Assembly (NCBI RefSeq): GCF_029968035.1
Contig: NZ_JASCIQ010000035.1
Location: 1-64,000 of the forward strand
Reading direction: 5' to 3'
DNA from: Streptomyces cavernicola
GTDB lineage: Bacteria > Actinomycetota > Actinomycetes > Streptomycetales > Streptomycetaceae
DNA length: 64,000 nucleotides
Positions 38,601 through 47,600 of this stretch are shown here, piece by piece (the first letter of the stretch is position 1; the number at the start of each line of letters is the position of its first letter). The notes under the pieces were generated by a model. It saw nothing but the letters and a program-made list of their open reading frames with translations, was not told the origin of the DNA and did not search any database. A program made the position numbers and the translations under genes.

Positions 38601-41600
38601 GATCGCCCGCCTGCTGAACATGGACCCGCAGGACGCCGTCCGCGCCCTCGGCAATGAGGTCTTCACCGACCCGTCTACCGGCCGCCTGGAACTGGCCGGG
38701 GCCTACCTGTCCGGTCCCGTCCGCGACAAGCTCGACGCCGCACGCCGTGCAGCGGAGAAGGAGCCGGCGTTCGCCGTCAACGTCTCGGCGCTCGAATCTG
38801 TGCAGCCCGTTGACCGCACCATCGGCGAATTCACCCCGGAGATGGGCGCGCACTGGACGCCGCCCGAGCTGCTGCAAAGGTTCCTGCGCGAGTACCTGGG
38901 CGACAAAACGCTGCGCGTCGCGCACGACGACCGCTACGGCTGGATGCTCTACACGGGCAAGGTCCCGCAGGCAAACAACGTCATGTACGGCGTCGCGGCC
39001 GACGAGAAGAAGGGCACGCGCGGCAAGAACGCGGTCGAGATCGCCCGCGCGATCCTCGGCCACGGCTCCCTCACGATCTACCGCGACGACAAGCGTCGAG
39101 ACGTCGACGAAGAAACGTCCCGCCTGGTCCGGCAGAAGGCCGACCAGATGCGGTCGGAGTTCGCGAAGTACGCGACGGCCAACGCCGAACGCCTCACGCG
39201 GCTGACCGACTCCTACAACAAGATCATGAACGGGCACGTCGTCCGTTCGTACGACGGCATGAGCCCGTCCCTGGACAACTTCACTCCGGAACGCACCCCG
39301 CACGCCTGGCAGTTGAGCGGTGCCGCCCGAATGCAGTTCGAGCGGTCGGTGATCCTCGCCCACGAAGTGGGTCTGGGTAAGACCGGCACGCTCGTCATGG
39401 GCACCCAGGCTCTCAAGGCGTCCGGGCAGATCGAGAAGCCGTACGCCGTCGTCCCCGACCACCTCGCACAGCAGTGGTACGACGAAGCCCGCTACCTGTA
39501 CCCCAACACCGAGATCCACCTGATCACGTCGGGGGACCTCGCCGACGGGCGCCGTGACAGCACGCTGGAGTGGCTGCGCGCCAACAAGCCGGACTTGGTC
39601 ATCTTCACCGAGCCCGCGTTCGGGTCGATCAAGATGTCGCCCGAGGCGCAGGAGGAGTACGAGTTCCGGGAGCTGGAGGCTCTGCGGGAACAGCTCGACC
39701 GGCAGTACGAGGACGCGGACAACCCCAACCACCCGTTCATCGTCGCCAAGATCGAGCAGCGCATTGCGACGGTCCAGAACAGGATCAGCCGGAACGCGGC
39801 GCCGATGCGTACGCCCGGCCAGACCTATTGGGACGATCTCGGGTTCGACTACGCCGTCGTCGATGAGGCGCACCGCTATAAGGGCGTGGGCTTCCGCTCC
39901 CGTGAGGGCGGCGGCGACCCGGCGTCCATCCGCGGTATCGACCTTCACCAGAAGCTGACCGACCTGCACCGTCGACGTGCCGACCGCGCCACGGTCACCC
40001 TGGCCACCGGTACGCCCCTTTCCAACAGCATCACCGAACAGTTCACGATGCTCGCCCTGGCCGCCCCGTGGGTCCTGGACTCCTACAGGGCCGGCGCGCC
40101 GGACCTGTGGGCCGCGACGTTCGGCCGCAAGACCCTCCGCGTCGAGAACGCTCCCGACGGCAGTGGCCTGCGCATCGTGGAGCGGTTCGCCGAGTTCCAC
40201 AACCGGCGTGCCATGAAGACGATGTGGGGCCTGGTCGCCGACACCAAGCGTGCCGACGACGTCGGCATTCCCCGCCCGAAGGTCAAGGGCGGCGGCCCCA
40301 ACCTGGTCATGGTCGACCCGACCAAGGACCAGACGGCCCGGCTGAAGAAGCTCGTCGCCCGCGGCCGCGCGATCCACAACGGCGAAGTCGACCGGTCCCA
40401 GGACAACATGCTCGCCGTCTCCAACGAGGGCACGTCCGTCGCGCTGGACCCACGGCTCGTCGACGCCAACGCCCCGGCGGGCAACAAACTCCGCACCGTC
40501 GCCACGAAGCACGTCGAGCGCTACCACCAGCACAAGGACCGCGTCTACAAGACGTACTACGGCAGCGCCGAGGACCACCCGACCCCCGGCGCCCTCCAGA
40601 TGGTGTTCCTCAACGAGGGCGTGCCGGGCGGCAACAACCGTGGCGACTTCGACGCGTACGCCGAACTGAAGCGGCTCATGGTCGAGGGCGGCATACCCGC
40701 GGAGAAGATCGCGTTCGTCCAGGACCACAAGAAGACCGGCAAGCCCGAGGAACTGGCCGAACTCTTCCGCAGGGCCCGTGACGGCGAGATAGCCGTGCTC
40801 ATCGGCTCCAGCAGCGTCGCCGGCACCGGCATGAACGCCCAGAACCGCATGGTGTCGCTGACCCACGTCGACCTCGACTGGGGCGCAGCGCAGATGGAAC
40901 AGCGCAACGGCCGAGTCCTGCGCTACGGCAACCAGAACCCCGAAGTCGAGATCGACATTTTCGCTACCAAGGGCAGCCTCGACGGCTGGAAGGCCGGGTT
41001 CGTCGCCTCCAAGGCGGAAGGCCTGGTCGACATCCAGCGCCCGGAGATGGCCGACAGCGACACCCGCGACACCATCACCGAACTCGACGTCGACTACCCC
41101 GACTACGAGACGATGGAAGCCGAAATCGGCGGCAACCCGTACATGAGCCAACTCATGAAAGCCCGCCGCGTCCTGCGTGACCTGGAGATCGACCAGCACA
41201 ACGAGGCCGCCGAACGCGTCCGCCGCCAGGAGACCCTGGCCGACCTGCAGCAGGAACTCACGGAGACCCGCGACGGCATCACCCGCCGCGAGGAGGCCCT
41301 GCCCCGCATCCGCGACGTGCGCGACTCCTTCGCCATGAACCTCGGCGGCCTGTCGTACACGGAGCGCGTCGACGCCGGGTCCGCGCTGCACCGGCAGGTC
41401 ACCACCCAGCTCCTCGAGCACGACCGCGACGGCATGGGCCCGTGGAAGGTCCTCGGCCAGTTCGGGGGCCTCGACGTCGGTGTACGTACTGAGCGCCGCG
41501 CGGACGGCAAGCTCGTCGCACACGTCGGTTTCCCCGACCTCGCACGCTCGGACTTCGAGCGCGGCCCGGAAGACCTGAAGAAGAGAGGCGCCGGGTCAGG

Positions 41601-44600
41601 CATGATCACCCGGCTCGCCAACGCCCTGGAAAAGGCTCCCGCGCTCCAGCAGGCAGACCAGGCCCGAATGCCCGAACTCGACGAGCAGATAGCCCTCTTG
41701 CAGTCGGCGCAGGCCGCGGCGGACTTCACCCCTCAGATCGAGCACGCGCGGGCCCGCGCGAACCTCCTGGACGACATCGTCGGCCGGATCGCCGACCTCG
41801 ACAAGCTGCCCGAGATCGACGAAGACGAACTCGACAAGAAGCTGACCAAGGCGCAGCGCCGGGCGATCGTCGAGGAGCGGGAGCAGGCGCGCGTCCCGCT
41901 CCAGGGCGCTGTCGGCGCCGCGGTGCTCACCCTCGAAGAGTTCGACCGCAAGCACCCCGCGCCCGAGCGCACGGAGGAGCCGGAAGAACCGGAAGAGCCT
42001 GAGCAGGACCGGGTGCGGCTCTCCGCCGAGGAGGTCTCCGAGACCTTCGACGATCTACGTCTGGGCGGGGACGCCGGCAGCGACACCGCCGACGAGCCGG
42101 AGACCGCGGCAGGCGCAGATGACGGTGACGACGGTGGCCGTGACGTGACCGCTGCCCCCGGCGACAACACCCCCGAGGGGGAAAGCACCCAGCGGCCGGC
42201 TCCGGCACAGGGAGGCGACCTCATCGCGGGCCGCTTCCAGTTCGACGAGCCCGTCACCGACCCCGACGGGCAGGGCTGGTACGTCAGCAGCGAGAACCCC
42301 GACGGCTCGGTCAACGTCGGTGACGGCCCCAGCCGCGCCACGTTCCAGCCGGACGAACTGACCAGCGCCCGCAGGGACACCGCCACCACCGCTGAGGAGC
42401 CCGAGGCGGACCCTGCAGGCTCGGACGACACGGTCCCCCTCGACCGCGACGAGGTTGCCCAGCAGCTCGACGCCATCCGCCCCGAGGGCACCAAGGCGCC
42501 GTCGGCCATGTCCGATCAGGAGATCGCCGACGAGATCGTGGCCCTGATGGAGCGGGAGATGGCCGACGGCGAGTTGACCGGCGCCGCCCGCACGCGCATG
42601 GCCGTGCTGGAGGCAGAGAAGGACCGTCGCGCCGGGCGCACGCCGAAGGCCGAGCCGAAGAAGCCCGCCCCCGCCGAGCCGGAGGGCGGCCTGTTTGACG
42701 TCGACGAGCCGGAGGCACAGGCCCCCGCGGCTGCCGACCCGGACAGCCCCCTCGACCTGCCCGACGACGAGTTCGGGACGCCGGACATGTTCGCGGACCA
42801 CGAGGGCCGCGACACCAGCCGCCTTCACCCCGTCCAGATGTGCAACCCTGCTGACCTGGGCCAGGGCGACCGGTACACCGACGCCGACGGCCGCACGCAC
42901 ACGGTCGCCGAGCCGCCGCGCCTGACGGGCCGGGGCCGCGTGCGGATCGTCACCGGTGACGGCGAGGAGCGGTTCTACGACCGTGCCGCCGAACTGCGCC
43001 TGCGCTACCCGGACGAGGAGATCACGGACGACCGTGCCGAGCAGCAGGCCCTCGACTCTTCCGACAGCGACGGGACTGACGGCACCGACGCGGCCAACAC
43101 CCCAGAGCAGAACGACGACGAGGCCCAGGAGGACGCCCAGTCGAACGACGACGAACAGCGGAAGGACCAGGACGACCGTGACAACCAGAGCAACGGGCGC
43201 ACCGGGGACGCCGAGGCGGCCGCCTCCGACGAGGCTCCGCAGGGCGCCGATGGTGGCCCGCAGTTCCCCATCGCCCCTGGCGTTGACGGCGACGAGGACC
43301 ATCCGGACGCTGACGAGCCCGACGCCGACAGCGACCAGGAGGGCGACAACGACCGCGACCAGCGCCGTCGCCGTCGGCGCCGCGGCGGCCGAGGCTCGGG
43401 CGGGCAAGGTCCCGGCGGTGCGGGCGGTCCCGGCCTGCCCCACCTTGAGCTTCCGCATCTGCCCGACACCGCAGCCGGCACTGGCAGTGGCGTCGGCTCG
43501 GGCCACGACGGCTCGGGCCGCGACGGGGAGCCCGACAGCCGCGAGCGGCCCCGCACTGTGGCCGACCTGCGCGACACGTGGCGTCGTGGCCACGGCCTGA
43601 CCAGCGCGGAGGACACCCCCGAGCGGAGGGCCTTCCTCGCCCAGCTCGCCGACAACCCGACGCTCACCCTGTCCACGGGCGGCGGACTGGTCACCTGGAC
43701 CGACGACCCCGACGCCAACGGTGCTGCACGCACCTGGCAATTCGCGCAGGCCCGCAGCGGCGGCCGCTTCGGCAAGATCACACTCACCACGAGCAACGCA
43801 ACCGAAGCCCGCGACCTCGCCGACCTGTTCGAGATGGCTCCCGGCGCGGACGGGCGGGCCCTCGACTGGCACCAGCCCCTCACCCCGGCCGCCATCGCCC
43901 AGTGGCGAGACCGCGAGGGCCGCTCCCTGCCCGAGTCCCTGCGCGCACTGCGCGACCTGTTCCAGAGCGACGACGCGGACCCCGACGCCGAGCAGACAGC
44001 GCCGCACGTCACGCTCCCCGAGGACCTGGCCGACCTGACTGACGACCGCCTCGCGGCTGTGTGGGCGCACCTGTCTGATAGCGACCAGATGCGCGTCGCC
44101 GAAGAGATGGACCGTCGCGACGCGGCCGAGCAGCGACTCCGCGACGCGATTCCGGCCGTACCGGCGGCCGACGCCGAAGAGGTCCGGCGTCGAGGCGAGG
44201 CGATGGACGCCGCGCTCGGCTTCGGAGCCGCGGACATCACTCGGCGCCCGCTCACCCGCGAGGAGCGGCTTCAGCGCGAATTCCAGGACTTCGACGAGGC
44301 CCGCTACTCCGCCGCGATCGACGCCACCAACGGCTACTTCTTCAGCAAGAACAGCAGGCGTCTGCCTCCCGTCGGCGAGCGCGATCTGTTCTCCGGCGGC
44401 AACCTGTCCCGCTTCGGCCGTTGGCGGGAGTACGCCAGCGAAGAACTCATCGAGTGGTTCGGCAACAACGGAGGGCGCATCACGTACAACCAGTTCAAGC
44501 AGAAGCGCCGCGCCGACGAGAAGATCGAGCGCGACCAGTACGAGGAGGAGCAGAGCCAGGCTGCCGGTACCCCGGCCGAGCCTGAATCGAACGTCGCCGC

Positions 44601-47600
44601 AGCGCCCGAAGCGTCCGGGCCGGAGCCATCCGTCCCCGCGTACGACCCGGCAAGGCCGCGGTTCGCTGACCTCGAAGCCGTACGCGAGCACATCCGCAAC
44701 GGTCAGCTTGACGCACCCGCGCCCGGCGCTGGGAGGCACACCACCCCTCCCAGCCCCGAGGAGCGGCGCGAAATCGCGGATGACAAGAACGCCCGCCTGT
44801 CCCGCGGCGGCCGTGTCCTGGTGTACGGCAACCGCGCCGTCCGTGAGCGCGATGAGTACAACCGGCGCTACATCGTGGCTGCCCCTGGCAGCCTGCTCCC
44901 TGTTCTCCGGGACAACTCCGACGGCTTCGGCACCCTCAAGGAAGCGCTCCATGCGGCGAACACCCTTGAGGAGCACGTGCGCGACGCAGACGGTCAGCCG
45001 TTCCCGTGGGACGCGCCTGACGCGGTCGAGCGTGCCCGCACCTTCCGCGGCCCCAACGGCGAAAGCCTTGCCGAGACCATGGCCCGCGTCTTGGCGGAGC
45101 GGCCGAGCAGGGAAGGCCAGTGGCAGTTCGACCGCGCTCGCGCCGAGGAGCGCCAAGCATGGCGGCAGGCCGCCGACGACTGGCACCGCCAGCAGGAAGC
45201 CGACGGCTATATGATCCTTGCCGATCCTGCAGACCTTCAGGCTGGCGACGAGGTCAGTTTCCCTCTGGCCGCCGATCCTGAACGCTCCCTGCGCGGAGGT
45301 GCGAAGCCCCTCGGCACAGCACGGGGCACCGTCACCAGCGACCAGTCCCACATCTGGAACCCCACCGGGATTCAGGCGCTCGGCTCGCGTGATTACCACC
45401 GCTACCCCGCGGACCTCACCTGGACCGGTCCGGACGGCCGTACCGACCAACCGCATGACGCACGCCTGGAGTTGGGCGTGGTCCGGCGCAAGCCCCGCCC
45501 CGGCGAGAAGAATCCCTCCGTCAACGACCAGCACACACGTCCAGGTGCCCAGCCCGAAGGCTCAACGCCTGACGAGTCCAGCCGCCCCGACCAGACCGGC
45601 CTCCCAAGACCGGTCGCTGAAGAACCCTCCAGCAATGGCGAGGTGAACCAGCCGGAACCACTGGCCGAGCCGGAGCCCATCGGCGGGCAGCCCGCGCATT
45701 GGGCCAGCATCGACCAGCTCCAGCCCGGCGACATGGCGCGCATCGACGGCACGACCCGCCGCGGCCGTACAGTGACCCGCGCCGGATACGTCCTCGACAC
45801 CCCGGAGCGCGTCACCGTGACCCGTCGGGGCCGCACCGAGGACATGTGGCGCACGACGATCGGCGAGAGCCCCGACGGCCAGACCGGCAACCGCGGCACC
45901 GTCTACACCCCGCTCAACACCAGTGCCGCCCGTGCCGAAGCTCCGGACATCACAGCCCCCGGCGCCCCGGTGAGCGGCGCCCAGGGTGACGTCATCAGCG
46001 GCGACCTGTCCGACACCATCGCTACTGACACCAGCGGCCGCGGCCTCTTCCCCGGCAGTCGCGTCACCGGCAACGGCGGCCGCGGAGGCATAGTCATCGG
46101 CGTCACCGACACCACCGCCTCGGTGCGTTGGGCCGACGGCGACATCGACAGCAGCGTCACGCCCACGTCCCTCACCGTGGACGACACCGACGGCCGACGC
46201 CCGGCGGGCTGGACCGTCACCGGCCAGCGGGTCCGCCCCGGCCACGTCGTCGTGGAGACCATCCCGAACGGTGCGCTCTTCGGCCCGGTCGACGAGGTCA
46301 ACGGGGACCGCATCACGATCACCACCGCTGAAGGCGCAGTCACCCGCGATGCGGCAGACCTCCGCGTCGTCGGCGAAGTGCGCGCCGATACCCCGGAATC
46401 CGCGCCCATCACCGGTATCTCCGAGTCGACAGCCGACGAGATCAGCAAGGGCGATGTCATCGTGCTCGACCTCGATGGCGCCCCGACCACCGTGGAGGTC
46501 CTGGACACCAACCGTGATGGCGACCGCGTCACCATCGACTACGTCGACACGACGACGGGCGAGCTGGGAACCATGGACATGGACGCCACGGCCGTTGTCC
46601 AACGGGCGGAAGGGCAGGGCGGCGCAGCCCCGGACCTTGGCCCGGACGATGCGCCCGCCGCCGACGACGAGATGTCCGTGCACGAGCCGTGGCCCGCCAT
46701 CGACCCCGTCACCGGCCCCACGGTCGACCCTGATCTCACCCAGGCCGACCGCGACGCCATCGCCGACAACGGCACCAGCCCCGAGGACGATCCCGACGCC
46801 CAGCAGGCAGCCGCTCGCCTTGGCGCTGACCTGCCCGTCACGCCGGAGCAGGCCACCGCCCTCGCAGCCCAACTCCGCGCCACTGCCGACCCGTTCACCA
46901 GCGAGGGGCGCACCGTGCGGCGCGCTGCCGACCACCTCGACCGCGCCGCCGACCGCCCCACTCCGGAAGGTCTCGACAGGCCGCGGCCCTCCAACGCGGC
47001 ACAGATCAACGTGGGCGACGTCATCGCCATGCCCGACGAGCGCCGTGGCGACGAGGTCCACGTCTTCCGCGTCCTTGACGTGGAGGAAGGCCCCGGCGGC
47101 GTGCGCAAGCTGCTGTTGGAGGACGAGAACCGACAGTGGAAGCGCCGGATCGTCCACGCCGCCATGCCCGTGTGGCAGCTCCCTGAACCGGGACCGGACA
47201 CCGACGACAGCACGGACGCCCCGAACGCAACTCCCGCCCAGGCGCCGCGTGACCCCAACCTGCCGCTCGCCGCGGTGCGGCGCCAGATCATCGCCGATCA
47301 CAGCCGCACCGTGGCCCTGCGCATCATCGACGAGGCCGTGGCCGGAACCGAGCCGCCCGGCGACATCCATGCGCTGCGCGAGCAGATCGCGCAGCGCCTG
47401 ACCCCGGACGCTCTGCAGGCCGCCCGCAACGCTGCCCGCCAGGACGCAAACGCTGCCCTGGACGCTTCGGGCATCACCGGCCGCGACCGCGCCGCCGTAC
47501 AGCAGGCCCTCCGCCGTGCCCGCGAGAAGGCACACGAGCGGACCGTCCGAGCTGCGCTCCGCACCATCAACGACCTCGAACCCCTCCCCGGCGAGCCCAG

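Noticed and set aside
37168..41523. 1,451-codon minus-strand open frame opposite the giant gene
   Set aside because: It is the antisense shadow of a GC3-biased gene, with no plausible domain and Val/Gly/Arg-rich sequence; the plus-strand methylase and helicase motifs are clear.
43080..43560. Acidic, Gly/Arg-rich linker in the giant protein as another hidden gene
   Set aside because: Third-position GC stays high in the giant frame here, so it is a genuine disordered linker, unlike 36540-36890.
42055..45534. 1,159-codon minus-strand open frame and similar frames at 33550-36543 and 45562-47535
   Set aside because: Same reason: long antisense frames arise from high GC3 on the plus strand; no family motifs.
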